Below are positions 50,127 through 59,943 of a stretch of 64,000 bases of DNA, one piece after another. Numbering within the stretch: the stretch's first letter is position 1; every line of letters starts with the position of its first letter. This stretch comes from Bacteroidales bacterium (GTDB taxonomy: Bacteria > Bacteroidota > Bacteroidia > Bacteroidales > UBA932), in NCBI GenBank assembly GCA_017395045.1, contig JAFPWG010000027.1, positions 62,001-126,000 on the forward strand, read 5' to 3'. Under the pieces are notes generated by a model. The model saw only the letters and a program-made list of their open reading frames with translations, did not search any database and had not been told where the DNA came from. A program made the position numbers and the translations under genes.

Positions 50127-51161
50127 ATGAAGATAGTCGCCGATGTGAACATTCCCTTTCTGAAGGGAGTTTTCGAGCCTTACGCGGAGGTCCTCTACAA
50201 GGAGGGACCTGCCATCTGCCGTGAGGATTGTATGGATGCCGACGTGCTCATCATCCGCACGCGGACACGTTGTGACGCATCCCTTCTGGAAGGGACGTCC
50301 GTCAAGATGATTTCAACGGCCACCATCGGCACGGACCATATCGATTTCCCCTGGTGCGAGGAGCACGGCATTGAAATCTTCAATGCGGAGGGCTGCAACG
50401 CAGGTGGCGTAATGGACTATGTGTTTTCCGCCCTGTATGGCGTCGCCTCCCGCAAGAAGATCCCGTTCCAGGATGCCAAGCTGGGCATCGTGGGCGTCGG
50501 ACACGTGGGCCGGAAGGTGGAACGGATGGCCCGCAAGCTGGGCTTCTCCGTCCTTCGTTGCGACCCGCCCCGGGCGGAGCGGGAAGGCGCCGATGGTTTC
50601 TGCACCCTGGATGAGCTTCTTGCCGAGGCGCAGATCGTAACCATCCACGTCCCGCTGGACGAGACCACGCGGGGAATGGTGAACGACGATTTCATGTCCA
50701 AGATCCAGCCGGGGGCCATTTTCATCAATACGGCGCGCGGGGAGGTGGTGGACGAAGCCGCCCTGCTCCGTGCCCGGCCGAAACTCGGGGCCCTGGTGGT
50801 CGATACATGGTGCAACGAACCGGACATCAACCCGCGCCTGCTGGGGGAATGCGACATCGCCACGCCGCACATCGCAGGCTATTCCTACCAGGGCAAGCAG
50901 AACGGCACTTCGATGGCCGTTCAGGCGGTCGCGCGCCGGTTCGGCATCAAGGAACTGGAGGAATACTATCCGGAAACCGAGGATATCGACCTGCATCCCG
51001 TCCTCATCGACGCTGAGGGGAAGAGCCAGGGCGAGATGGCGGCCATCCTCCAGTACAACTACCCCATCTTCATCGACGACTTCATGTTCCGGACCGATCC
51101 TTCGGGCTTCGAGCGGCTCCGCTCCCAGTACCAGTACCGCCGGGAGTTCTACATCGAATAA
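50127..51161 (+). CDS. pdxB: erythronate-4-phosphate dehydrogenase
   Basis: The 344-residue NAD-dependent enzyme oxidises 4-phospho-erythronate in the DXP-independent (pdxB-serC) route to pyridoxal phosphate. The dinucleotide fold has GIVGVGHVGRKVE. Catalytic Arg, Glu and His lie in NTARGEVVDEAAL, DTWCNEP and ATPHIAGYSYQGKQNGTSMA; the last phrase distinguishes PdxB from other 2-hydroxyacid dehydrogenases. A C-terminal dimerisation domain (about 260-344) is present. PLP is needed by tryptophanase and the aminotransferase in this window. It lies 26 bases before the DUF4301 gene. Confidence 0.93.
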   Translation: MKIVADVNIPFLKGVFEPYAEVLYKEGPAICREDCMDADVLIIRTRTRCDASLLEGTSVKMISTATIGTDHIDFPWCEEHGIEIFNAEGCNAGGVMDYVFSALYGVASRKKIPFQDAKLGIVGVGHVGRKVERMARKLGFSVLRCDPPRAEREGADGFCTLDELLAEAQIVTIHVPLDETTRGMVNDDFMSKIQPGAIFINTARGEVVDEAALLRARPKLGALVVDTWCNEPDINPRLLGECDIATPHIAGYSYQGKQNGTSMAVQAVARRFGIKELEEYYPETEDIDLHPVLIDAEGKSQGEMAAILQYNYPIFIDDFMFRTDPSGFERLRSQYQYRREFYIE

Positions 51162-51187
51162 GCATAACCAACGATAACACTGAAACC

Positions 51188-52681
51188 ATGTTCAACCAGA
51201 AAGACATCAACCAGATCCGGCAGCGGGGTTCCTCCGTCCGCACAGTCGAGGAACAGATCGAGCATTTCAAGAAGGGATTTCCCTGGATGAAGATCGTGGG
51301 GCCCGCAACGCCCCAGCGCGGGATCCGCGTCCTTTCCGACGCCGAGGCCGATGCCGCCATCCGTTACTATGAACAGGCCGACATCGCCGGAAAGTGCAAG
51401 TTCGTGCCCGCATCCGGCGCCGCTTCCCGGATGTTCAAGGACATTTTCGCCGGACTCGCCACCCTTGAAAAAGGGGAGGACCTTCCGGCCGATGCCGCCG
51501 GTGCGAAACTGGCCGCCCAGATTGAGAAGTTCGCTTTCTACACCGATGAACTCTTTGGCGGAAAAGAAGATTCGGCCGCTTACCGGAAGTCCGTCCTGAA
51601 GAAAGTTTTGACGGACGAAGGACTTGGCTATGGGGCCAAGCCCAAGGGGGTGATCAAGTTCCACCGTTATGAGGGTGGGGAAGTGCGCACCGCCATCGCA
51701 GAGCATCTCGTGGAGGCGGCCACCTATATGCGCAATGCCGACGGTACCTGCAATCTGGTCGTTACCATCTCCCCGGAGCACCGGGCGCTGTTCGAGGATG
51801 CCCTGGCCGAGGTCCAGCCCGTCTTCGAGGCGCGCTACGGCGTGAAATACAACGTGACCTTCACCTATCAGGACAAGGCCACCGATACCGTGGCCGTCGA
51901 TGCGAAGAACCGTCCGTTCCGCACCGATGACGACGCCCTCCTGTTCCGTCCCGCCGGGCACGGCGCCCTGATCTACAACCTGGACAAGGTGCAGGAGGAA
52001 CTGGTTTCCATCAAGAACATCGACAACGTCGCCCATGAGAAGCTGCTGGGGACGACGGCCCGCTACAAGAAGGTCCTGATGGGTGAAGCCCTGAAGGTCC
52101 GCGACCGCATCTTCAGCTATCTCCGCCAATTGGACGAGGAGCCTTCCGTGCAGCTCTGCAACGAAATCGAGAACTTCCTGGACAAGGAACTCTGCGTCCA
52201 GATCCCGCTGGCCCGCGGCGAAGCCGAAAGGGTGGAGATGCTCCGCGCCAAGCTGAACCGTCCCGTCCGCGTCTGTGGCATGGTCCGCAACGAAGGCGAG
52301 CCCGGCGGCGGTCCGTACATCATCGCCGGCAAGGACGGCGCCACCTCGCTCCAGATCCTGGAAAGCGTCCAGATCAACAAGGATGATGCAGGTGCGATGG
52401 GTGCGATGTCCCGGGCGACGCACTTCAACCCGGTGGACCTCGTCTGCTGCCTGAAGGATTACAAGGGCCGCAAGTTCGACCTTCTTTCCCACGTGGACGA
52501 AGATGCCGGCTTCATCAGCTCCAAGAGTTTCCAGGGCCGCGAGCTCAAGGCACTGGAACTGCCCGGACTGTGGAACGGTGCGATGAGCGACTGGAACACC
52601 CTGTTCGTGGAGGTGCCGCTTGAAACCTTCAACCCCGTCAAGGTCGTCCTGGACCTGCTCCGCCCGGCCCATCAGGCTTAA
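51188..52681 (+). CDS. DUF4301-family protein of unknown function
   Basis: The 497-residue protein matches the Bacteroidetes DUF4301 family. The early phrase FVPASGAASRMFKDIF resembles nucleotidyltransferase or sugar-nucleotide-binding loops, and YGVKYNVTFTYQDKATDT and LFRPAGHGALIYNLD follow. No signal peptide or membrane helix is visible, so it is cytoplasmic. The PxGxxSRMF phrase suggests, but does not prove, a nucleotidyltransferase-like fold. It is probably co-transcribed with pdxB. Confidence 0.75.
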   Translation: MFNQKDINQIRQRGSSVRTVEEQIEHFKKGFPWMKIVGPATPQRGIRVLSDAEADAAIRYYEQADIAGKCKFVPASGAASRMFKDIFAGLATLEKGEDLPADAAGAKLAAQIEKFAFYTDELFGGKEDSAAYRKSVLKKVLTDEGLGYGAKPKGVIKFHRYEGGEVRTAIAEHLVEAATYMRNADGTCNLVVTISPEHRALFEDALAEVQPVFEARYGVKYNVTFTYQDKATDTVAVDAKNRPFRTDDDALLFRPAGHGALIYNLDKVQEELVSIKNIDNVAHEKLLGTTARYKKVLMGEALKVRDRIFSYLRQLDEEPSVQLCNEIENFLDKELCVQIPLARGEAERVEMLRAKLNRPVRVCGMVRNEGEPGGGPYIIAGKDGATSLQILESVQINKDDAGAMGAMSRATHFNPVDLVCCLKDYKGRKFDLLSHVDEDAGFISSKSFQGRELKALELPGLWNGAMSDWNTLFVEVPLETFNPVKVVLDLLRPAHQA

Positions 52682-52697
52682 AAAAGGCGAAATTACT

Positions 52698-52728
52698 TTG
52701 AAATTGTCACGAAAATGCCTATTTTCGC
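52698..52728 (+). promoter_or_regulatory. promoter of the cit operon
   Basis: TTTG (52698-52701), exactly 19 bases, then TATTTTCG (52721-52728), one mismatch from TAnnTTTG, 31 bases before citD. Confidence 0.65.
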
Positions 52729-52759
52729 GAACGATTTGTAATTGAATACCTAGATAAAC

Positions 52760-53035
52760 ATGGAAATCAAAAATGCTGTGGCCGGCACCCTGGAATCGGG
52801 GGACATCCTTGTCCAGATCGCTCCGGGGGAAGGCTTGCAGGTGGATCTTCAAAGTTCCGTATCGGCCCAGTTCGGGCGGCAGATCAAGGCGGTCATCACC
52901 GAGACCCTGGAGGGACTCGGCATCGCTGACGCCTATGTTAAGGCTACGGATAAGGGCGCCCTGGACTGCACCATCCGTGCACGTGTAACCGCGGCGGCCG
53001 TCCGCGCAACCGGAAAGGACGTATGGAAAGACTGA
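52760..53035 (+). CDS. citD: citrate lyase acyl carrier protein (gamma subunit)
   Basis: The 91-residue protein carries the phosphoribosyl-dephospho-CoA arm of citrate lyase on a serine, here Ser13 in GTLESGD. The length and the C-terminal LDCTIRARVTAAAVRA match CitD. The arm is made by CitG and attached by CitX, both encoded downstream. It overlaps citE by 13 bases. Confidence 0.93.
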   Translation: MEIKNAVAGTLESGDILVQIAPGEGLQVDLQSSVSAQFGRQIKAVITETLEGLGIADAYVKATDKGALDCTIRARVTAAAVRATGKDVWKD

Positions 53036-53913
53036 GAAGGACGATGATGTTCGTTCCGGGCAACAATCCCGGAATGATGGCCGATGCCCATATCTACGGC
53101 CCCGATTCCATCATGCTGGATCTGGAAGACTCCGTGACGATGGCCGAAAAGGACGCTGCGCGCCTGCTGGTGCACAACGCCTTGAAATCCATCGATTACG
53201 GTGATACCGAAATGGTGGTCCGCATCAATCCGCTGAATACCCCGTACGGAAAGAAGGATGTCGAGGCCGTCGTCAAGGCCGGTGTCGACGTCATCCGCAT
53301 GCCGAAGACGGAGACGGCCGACGAGGTCCGCGAACTCGAGGCCGAGATCATCAAGGTGGAAACCGAACTCGGCTGCGTGGGCCGTACCCTCATCATGGCG
53401 GCCATCGAGAGTGCCCTGGGCGTCGTGAACGCCTTCGAGATCGCGAGCGCCTCCAAGCGCATGATGGGCATCGCCCTCGGCGCGGAGGACTATTCCGCGA
53501 ACCTCAAGACGCAGCGCACTCCGGGCGGCGCCGAACTGCTGCTGGCCCGCGAGACCATCGTCGTAGCCGCCCGCGCCGCCGGCATCGCGTGCTTCGATAC
53601 GGTCTATTCGAACCTGGACGACATGGAAACCTTCCGCAAAGAGGTCGAACTGATCAAGACGCTGGGCTTCGACGGAAAATCCATCATCAACCCGCGTCAG
53701 ATCGAAGTCGTGAACGAAGTGTTCGCCCCTTCGCAGAAGGATATCGACAAGGCCCTCCGGATCATCGCCGCCATCAAGGAGGCGCAGGCCAAGGGTTCCG
53801 GCGTCATCGCCGTGAACGGCAAGATGGTGGACCGCCCGGTCGTGATCCGCGCCGAGCGCACCGTCGCCCTCGCCATCGCATCCGGCATTCTGGACAAGGA
53901 GGAAGTGCTATGA
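53023..53913 (+). CDS. citE: citrate lyase, citryl-ACP lyase (beta subunit)
   Basis: The 296-residue barrel enzyme splits citryl-ACP into oxaloacetate and acetyl-ACP. MMFVPGNNPGMM, DSIMLDLEDSV and MAAIESALGVVNAFEIA (metal-binding Glu) are standard, as is GFDGKSIINPRQIE. The ATG at 53023 overlaps citD, and its stop overlaps the citF ATG by 4 bases. Confidence 0.94.
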   Translation: MERLRRTMMFVPGNNPGMMADAHIYGPDSIMLDLEDSVTMAEKDAARLLVHNALKSIDYGDTEMVVRINPLNTPYGKKDVEAVVKAGVDVIRMPKTETADEVRELEAEIIKVETELGCVGRTLIMAAIESALGVVNAFEIASASKRMMGIALGAEDYSANLKTQRTPGGAELLLARETIVVAARAAGIACFDTVYSNLDDMETFRKEVELIKTLGFDGKSIINPRQIEVVNEVFAPSQKDIDKALRIIAAIKEAQAKGSGVIAVNGKMVDRPVVIRAERTVALAIASGILDKEEVL

Positions 53914-55331
53914 GAAATACGAAAGTCGTCACCCTGGAAGAGGCCATCCGCCGGTCCGGCCTGAAGGACGGGATGACCGTCTCGTTCCACCACCATTTCC
54001 GTGGGGGAGACAAGGTCGTGAACCTGGTCGTCGGCAAGTTGGCCGAGATGGGTTTCAAGGATTTGCATCTGGCTGCTTCCAGCCTGTCCGATGTCCACAC
54101 GCCGCTCATCGGGCACATCCGGAACGGCGTCATTACGAAGATTTCCACCTCCGGCCTCCGCGGGGACCTGGCCAACGAGATTTCCCACGGCCTCCTGAAG
54201 GAACCGGTCGTTTTCCGTTCCCACGGCGGGCGCGGCAGCGCCATCGCTTCCGGTGAGCTCCATATCGACGTAGCCTTCCTCGGCGCTTCTTCCTGCGACG
54301 AGTTAGGCAACGCCTCCGGCTGTCCCCGTTCGGAGAACGCCAAGTCCATCTGCGGCTCTCTCGGATATGCCCTTCCGGACGCCCGCTATGCAGACCATGT
54401 GGTCGTGATTACCGACGACCTGGTGGCCTATCCGAACGTCCCGAAGTCCATCTCCGCCTGCGACGTCGAGTCCGTGGTAGTCGTGGATTCCGTGGGCGAC
54501 AGTTCCAAGATTTCCTCCGGCGCTATCCGCGATTCCAAGAATCCCCGCGATATCCTCCTTGCCAAACAGGCTGCCAAAGTGATTATCAACAGCGGTTACT
54601 TCAAGGATGGCTTCAGCATTCAGACGGGTACCGGCGGCGCTTCCCTGGCCGCCGTGAAATACATCCGGGAGAGCATGCTGGAGAAGGGAATCAAAGCCTC
54701 GTTCGCCCTTGGCGGAATCACCGCCCATATGGTGAAACTCCATCAGGAGGGACTCATCGGCCGGCTCATCGACGTCCAGTCCTTCGACAAGGTCGCGGCG
54801 GAATCCATCGCCACGGACCAGCTGCATCAGGAGGTGTCCGCCGTCGAATATGCGAGCGCGGACCATGTCGGATCGGCCGTACACGCCCTGGATATCGTAA
54901 TCCTGTCGGCCCTGGAAGTCGATGTGGATTTCAATGTCAATGTTCTCGTGGGCTCCGATGGCATCATCCGCGGCGCCATCGGCGGCCATCCGGATACGGC
55001 GGAGGACAGCGCGCTGTCCATCATCGTCTGCCCGCTCCTGCGCGGCCGCATCCCTTGCGTCGTCCCGAAGGTCACGACCCTCATTACGCCCGGAAAGAGC
55101 GTGGACGTGGTGGTGACGGAATACGGCATCGCCGTGAACCCGGGACGTCCCGAGATTGCCCAGCGCCTGGTTGAAGCGGGACTGAAGGTAGTGGATATCA
55201 ACGACCTGGCTGCCAAGGCCCGGAGTATTATCGGTGAACCCGATACGCTTCCGTTCGGCGACCGTGTCGTGGGCATCGTCATGGACCGTCACGGAAAGGT
55301 GCTGGACGAGATCCACAATATCCTGGACTGA
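53910..55331 (+). CDS. citF: citrate lyase, citrate:acetyl-ACP transferase (alpha subunit)
   Basis: The 473-residue CoA-transferase-type subunit swaps acetyl for citryl on the ACP. SFHHHFRGGDKVVNLV, TSGLRGDLANEI and QTGTGGASLAAVKYI fit the CitF family. The true start is ATG 53910, overlapping citE; the frame is open further upstream only as a shadow of citE. It shares one base with the citX start (TGATG). Confidence 0.93.
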   Translation: MRNTKVVTLEEAIRRSGLKDGMTVSFHHHFRGGDKVVNLVVGKLAEMGFKDLHLAASSLSDVHTPLIGHIRNGVITKISTSGLRGDLANEISHGLLKEPVVFRSHGGRGSAIASGELHIDVAFLGASSCDELGNASGCPRSENAKSICGSLGYALPDARYADHVVVITDDLVAYPNVPKSISACDVESVVVVDSVGDSSKISSGAIRDSKNPRDILLAKQAAKVIINSGYFKDGFSIQTGTGGASLAAVKYIRESMLEKGIKASFALGGITAHMVKLHQEGLIGRLIDVQSFDKVAAESIATDQLHQEVSAVEYASADHVGSAVHALDIVILSALEVDVDFNVNVLVGSDGIIRGAIGGHPDTAEDSALSIIVCPLLRGRIPCVVPKVTTLITPGKSVDVVVTEYGIAVNPGRPEIAQRLVEAGLKVVDINDLAAKARSIIGEPDTLPFGDRVVGIVMDRHGKVLDEIHNILD

Positions 55332-55840
55332 TGGAAATCTCCCTGGAGCAGCTGCTTGAGGCCCGCGACAGGCGGTACGGAAAGCAGCTTGCGCTTGTGA
55401 AAGAGTGGCCCGACAAGACCCTGGTCTCGCTGACCGTAGTCTTGCCGGGCCCTGTCAAGCGTGACGCCCGTTCGCTGAAGGTGGCGGAGGCCGGCGTCAA
55501 GGCGGTCCAGGACATGTTTTCCCCGGTCTATCGGGAACTTTTCGACCGGGAGACCGGTTTTGAAGGCTTCTTCATCGTGGATGCTCCGCTGCTGGATGTC
55601 AAGAAGTCCTGCTGCGAGATCGAGAATGAACATCCGTTCGGCCGTCTGATGGACCTGGACGTCCTGGAACCCGTCGGGGAGACGGTCGTTCCGGTGAGCC
55701 GCGAAAGGGTGGGGGAACCACCCCGCCGCTGCCTGCTTTGCGACCGCCCTGCCCGGGAGTGCATGCGGGCACATTCGCATCCGTATGGCGAGATTGTCCA
55801 AGTCATTGACAAAATCCTCGGATTTAGTATAAATCCGTAA
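55331..55840 (+). CDS. citX: holo-ACP synthase for citrate lyase
   Basis: The 169-residue protein transfers the triphosphoribosyl-dephospho-CoA precursor onto CitD. LARDRR-like EARDRRYGKQ, MFSPVYRELFDRETG, HPFGRLMDLDV and CLLCDRPARECMRAHSH are CitX signatures. It is separated by about 90 bases from the citC-citG fusion gene, which has its own -7 element. Confidence 0.92.
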   Translation: MEISLEQLLEARDRRYGKQLALVKEWPDKTLVSLTVVLPGPVKRDARSLKVAEAGVKAVQDMFSPVYRELFDRETGFEGFFIVDAPLLDVKKSCCEIENEHPFGRLMDLDVLEPVGETVVPVSRERVGEPPRRCLLCDRPARECMRAHSHPYGEIVQVIDKILGFSINP

Positions 55841-55870
55841 CAAAACCTTGGGAAATCGGTTATAAATTCT

Positions 55871-55878
55871 TATCTTCG
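55871..55878 (+). promoter_or_regulatory. probable -7 element for citC-citG
   Basis: TATCTTCG is one mismatch from TAnnTTTG and lies 52 bases before the ATG in the only sizeable gap of the cit cluster. The -33 region is poor. Confidence 0.4.
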
Positions 55879-55929
55879 TTGCGTTAAATCAATCTGAGGT
55901 GGAACCGGGAGTATTGGAAAGCCTGCAGG

Positions 55930-57666
55930 ATGATGGAACCATTTGAAAGGATCGACATACAGGAACTGCCGTTGAGCGTTCCGGCTTTCCGCCGCCAGGT
56001 GGAGGACTTCCTCGGGAGAAACGGTCTCCGGCTCGAGGAGGTCGATTTGTATCTGGCCGTCCAGGACGCGGACGGAACCATCCTCGCCGGCGGCGGGTTG
56101 TACCGCGACATCATCAAGTGCATTGCCGTTTCGGAGGCGGCCCGCTCTATGGGCCTGTCCTCTCCGTTGATCTCCCGCCTCATCTCCGTGGCCGCTGACC
56201 GCGGTCATACCAATGTGAAGGTCTTCACCAAGCCGGAGAACCTCGCCATTTTCGAAAGCCTTGGCTTCCGCGTCCTCGCTTCGGCCCCCAAGGCCATCCT
56301 GATGGAGAACGGCAGGGGACTGGAAGAATACTGTTCCGGTCTGGGTTCTTATCGTGCCGAAGGCGTCATAGTCATGAACGCCAATCCTTTCACCCTGGGA
56401 CACCGGTACCTGCTGGAACAGGCTGCCGGCCAGGTGAACGGTCTGACGGTCATCCCGGTGAAGGAGGATCGTTCCCGCTTCCCGTATGCCGAGCGGCTTG
56501 ATATGATCCGAAAGGGGAGCGACGGCTTGGCCTCTGTTCCGGAAGGCAGTGACTATCAGATATCTGCTGCCACTTTCCCCACCTATTTCCTGAAAGACCT
56601 CTCCGATGCTTCCGAGACGCAGATGCGTCTGGACATCGACCTTTTCGGCCGGCATGTCGCACCGGCCCTCGGGGCGTCTGTCCGCTTTGTGGGCAGCGAA
56701 CCGGCCGATCCGCTGACCGCCCGCTACAATGATCTGATGCGGGAGCTCCTTCCGTCTTACGGCGTCCGGGTCGTGGAGATTCCGCGCCTGCGGGATGCCG
56801 AAGGACCGGTCAGCGCTTCGCGGGTCCGTACCGTGCTGGATAGCGGCCGTCTGGCCGCTGCAGCGGCTCTGACTCCGTCATCGACCCGTCCTTACCTGTT
56901 GGCCGGTCTGGCAGAACGGGCTCTCCGGATGGAACTGGATACGCCGCTGAAGCCTGGTCTCGTGGGCCCCGGCTCCTCCGGCGCGCATCCGGACATGGAT
57001 GATCGTCTGATGAGCCGGAGCATTGCCGCCATCCGTCCTTTCTTCCCCCGCATGGCGACGGCGGGCTCTCCCGAGGAATTGCGTCAGCTGGGCATCGACG
57101 CGGAAAAAGCCATGCTGGCGGCTACCGGCGGGGTGAATTCCCACCGCGGCGCCATCTTCGCCCTCGGCCTTGTCCTCGCCGCTGCTGGCCGTCGAATGGA
57201 AGTGGTTGATTCTGAGGAGGATATGCATAATCGCCTAGTCCTTCTAGCCCAGGCATTATCGCGTAACAATGTGAAGCATAGCGAGTTGCATTCGACGCCC
57301 AAATACCATGGAACCGAGATTGCGAGGCAGTATGGCGTGAAAGGCGCCCGTGAGATGGCGCTGGAAGGTTATGGCGACCTGTTCGAAAGCTGGCTGCCTG
57401 CCTACCGGTCGATGGAAGGGGATACCTGGCGCGTCCAGAAGACCCTGCTTCGCATCATCTCCGAGTTGGACGATACCTGCATCATTCACCGGGTGGGATA
57501 CGAACGCTCCCGGGAAGTCAAGAAAGAAGCCAAGTCCTTGTTGGATAGCTTCAATGAACCGGGCTTGAAAGACATGTGCACCCACTACGCCTCGGAGGGG
57601 ATTTCTCCCGGGGGAGCGGCGGACATGCTGGCGTTGACGATATTCATGGATTCAATACTCAACTAA
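55930..57666 (+). CDS. citrate lyase ligase fused to triphosphoribosyl-dephospho-CoA synthase
   Basis: The 578-residue protein joins two cit activities. Residues 1 to about 315 are CitC: a GNAT-like N-terminus (LYRDIIKCIAVSEAARSMGL) and a nucleotidyltransferase domain with NPFTLGHRYLLE, which acetylates the CitD arm with ATP and acetate. Residues from about 320 to 578 are CitG, with TPLKPGLVGPGSSGAHPDMD, GGVNSHRGAIFALGL and SEGISPGGAADMLALT, which makes the prosthetic-group precursor. CitG is usually separate or fused to CitX, so this pairing is less common. Both parts look complete. Two adjacent ATGs (55930, 55933) are possible starts. Confidence 0.88.
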   Translation: MMEPFERIDIQELPLSVPAFRRQVEDFLGRNGLRLEEVDLYLAVQDADGTILAGGGLYRDIIKCIAVSEAARSMGLSSPLISRLISVAADRGHTNVKVFTKPENLAIFESLGFRVLASAPKAILMENGRGLEEYCSGLGSYRAEGVIVMNANPFTLGHRYLLEQAAGQVNGLTVIPVKEDRSRFPYAERLDMIRKGSDGLASVPEGSDYQISAATFPTYFLKDLSDASETQMRLDIDLFGRHVAPALGASVRFVGSEPADPLTARYNDLMRELLPSYGVRVVEIPRLRDAEGPVSASRVRTVLDSGRLAAAAALTPSSTRPYLLAGLAERALRMELDTPLKPGLVGPGSSGAHPDMDDRLMSRSIAAIRPFFPRMATAGSPEELRQLGIDAEKAMLAATGGVNSHRGAIFALGLVLAAAGRRMEVVDSEEDMHNRLVLLAQALSRNNVKHSELHSTPKYHGTEIARQYGVKGAREMALEGYGDLFESWLPAYRSMEGDTWRVQKTLLRIISELDDTCIIHRVGYERSREVKKEAKSLLDSFNEPGLKDMCTHYASEGISPGGAADMLALTIFMDSILN

Positions 57667-57696
57667 TACTTTAACTACTTAAACCAGACAAACATT

Positions 57697-59937
57697 ATGG
57701 TAGAACTGATTCCTCACGGTGTGTATCTCCTGGACGGGAAGACGATCGTCTCCGACCCGACAGGCCTGCCGTCTCCGGACGAGTCCCGCGAAAACACCAT
57801 CACCTACGGAATCCTCCGCGCCCATGACGTCGATGGCGGCAAGGGCAAGAAGATGCGCATCCGCTTCGATGCGATGGTCTCCCACGACATCACCTACGTG
57901 GGCATCATCCAGACCGCCCGTGCGAGCGGACTCGAGAAGTTCCCGCTGCCGTATGCGATGACCAACTGCCACAATTCCCTGTGCGCGGTAGGCGGTACCA
58001 TCAACGAGGACGACCACGTGTTCGGCCTCTCCGCCGCCAAGAAGTACGGCGGTATCTATGTTCCTGCCAATCAGGCGGTTATCCATCAGTATGCCCGTGA
58101 GGCCCTTACGGCCTGCGGCAACATGATCCTCGGTTCCGACTCCCACACGCGCTACGGTTCGCTGGGCAACATGGGCGTTGGCGAAGGAGGCGGCGAACTG
58201 GTGAAGCAGCTTCTCCGCAACACCTGGGACATCAACGCGCCCGAGGTGGTCCTCGTATGGCTGGAAGGCAAGCCGCGCCACGGCGTAGGTCCGCACGATG
58301 TGGCCATTTCCCTCGTAAAGGCCGTGTTCGAGAGCGGTTTCGTGAAGAACAAGGTGCTCGAGTTCGCCGGCCCCGGCGTCAAGGAGCTCCCCATCGACTT
58401 CCGCAACGGCATCGACGTAATGACCACCGAGACCACCTGCCTCTCTTCCATCTGGGTCACCGACGAGACGGTCAAGGAGTACTTCGAACTCCACGAACGT
58501 CCGGAAGCCTACAAGAAGCTCGAGCCCGGCAAGGTCGCCTATTACGACAGCATGATCCGCATCGACCTGTCCACCCAGGAGTGCATGATCGCCCTGCCGT
58601 TCCATCCGTCCCATGCCTACACCATCCATGAGCTCCAGGCCGATCCCGTCACCATCCTGAAGGGCATCGAGGACGACGCACGCAAGCGTTTCGGCGACAA
58701 GATCCAGATCGACCTCGTCTCCAAGGTGAAGGACGGCAAGCTCGTCGCCGACCAGGCCCTGATCGCCGGCTGCTCCGGAGGCACCTACGACAACCTCTCC
58801 GAGGCTGCGACCATCCTGAAAGGCAAATCCATTGGCAACGACTACTTTACGATGAGCTGCTACCCGCAGTCCACGCCGGTGTACCTTGCCACGACCCGTA
58901 ACCATATCGCCGAAGAACTTCTGGAGGCCGGCGTCGTGATCAAGCCCGCCTTCTGCGGCCCTTGCTTCGGAGCCGGCGACGTGCCCGCCAACAACGGCTT
59001 CTCCATCCGCCACACCACCCGCAACTTCCCGAACCGCGAAGGTTCCAAGCCGGGTCAGGGCCAGATTTCCCTCGTGTCCCTGATGGATGCCCGTTCCATC
59101 GCCGCGACGGCCGCGAACGGCGGTGTCATTACCGCTGCGACGGACATCGAGTACGAAGACACCCACAAGCCTTACACCTTCGACGACCGCATCTACAAGA
59201 GCCGGATCTATAACGGATACGGGAAGGCCGACCTTTCCGTGGAACTCCGTTATGGCCCGAACATCAAGGACTGGCCCACGATGTATCCGATGGAGGAGAA
59301 CATGCTCGTGGAACTTGCCGCGGTCATCCACGATCCGGTGACCACCACCGATGAGCTCATCCCTTCCGGAGAGACCTCCAGTTATCGTTCCAACCCGCTC
59401 AAGCTCAGCGAGTTTGCGTTGAGCCGCCGCGTCCCGGAGTATGTGGGTCTGTCCAAGCGGATCCAGTCGGAGGATCTGGAGCGTCGCGCCGGGAACGTGC
59501 CGGCGAACGTCGCCGGAGCCCTCGCGAAGGTCGGCGCTTCCGCTGCCGACACGTCCTTCGGCTCCTGCGTCTTCGCCAACAAGCCCGGCGACGGTTCCGC
59601 CCGCGAGCAGGCCGCTTCCTGCCAGAAGGTGCTCGGCGGCGACGCCAACATCTGCTACGAATACGCTACCAAGCGCTATCGTTCCAACTGCATCAACTGG
59701 GGTATCGTCCCGTTCACGATCGCTCCGGAGACTGCCTTCGACTATGAACCGGGCGACTTCGTGTTCGTTCCGGGCATTCGCAAGGCCATCCTCTCCGGCG
59801 CCGAGGAGATTGACGCCCAGGTAATTACGAAGGCTGGTGTGAAGCCCATCCACCTCTTCTTCCAGAACCTCACCGCCGCCGAGCGCGAAATCCTTGCCGA
59901 CGGCTGCCTGATGAACTATTACAAAAACCGCAAATAA
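57697..59937 (+). CDS. aconitate hydratase
   Basis: The 746-residue protein belongs to the aconitase/hydratase superfamily and interconverts citrate and isocitrate. 4Fe-4S ligands lie in AGCSGGTYDN and FCGPCFGAGD. MTNCHNSLCAVGG and GSDSHTRYGSLGNMG bind substrate, and the swivel domain starts near residue 600 with FGSCVFANKPGDGSAREQAA. The sequence is of the bacterial hydratase type, near YbhJ, rather than classical AcnA. It sits between citrate lyase and isocitrate dehydrogenase genes, which supports citrate as substrate. Confidence 0.88.
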   Translation: MVELIPHGVYLLDGKTIVSDPTGLPSPDESRENTITYGILRAHDVDGGKGKKMRIRFDAMVSHDITYVGIIQTARASGLEKFPLPYAMTNCHNSLCAVGGTINEDDHVFGLSAAKKYGGIYVPANQAVIHQYAREALTACGNMILGSDSHTRYGSLGNMGVGEGGGELVKQLLRNTWDINAPEVVLVWLEGKPRHGVGPHDVAISLVKAVFESGFVKNKVLEFAGPGVKELPIDFRNGIDVMTTETTCLSSIWVTDETVKEYFELHERPEAYKKLEPGKVAYYDSMIRIDLSTQECMIALPFHPSHAYTIHELQADPVTILKGIEDDARKRFGDKIQIDLVSKVKDGKLVADQALIAGCSGGTYDNLSEAATILKGKSIGNDYFTMSCYPQSTPVYLATTRNHIAEELLEAGVVIKPAFCGPCFGAGDVPANNGFSIRHTTRNFPNREGSKPGQGQISLVSLMDARSIAATAANGGVITAATDIEYEDTHKPYTFDDRIYKSRIYNGYGKADLSVELRYGPNIKDWPTMYPMEENMLVELAAVIHDPVTTTDELIPSGETSSYRSNPLKLSEFALSRRVPEYVGLSKRIQSEDLERRAGNVPANVAGALAKVGASAADTSFGSCVFANKPGDGSAREQAASCQKVLGGDANICYEYATKRYRSNCINWGIVPFTIAPETAFDYEPGDFVFVPGIRKAILSGAEEIDAQVITKAGVKPIHLFFQNLTAAEREILADGCLMNYYKNRK

Positions 59938-59943
59938 AAAGTC

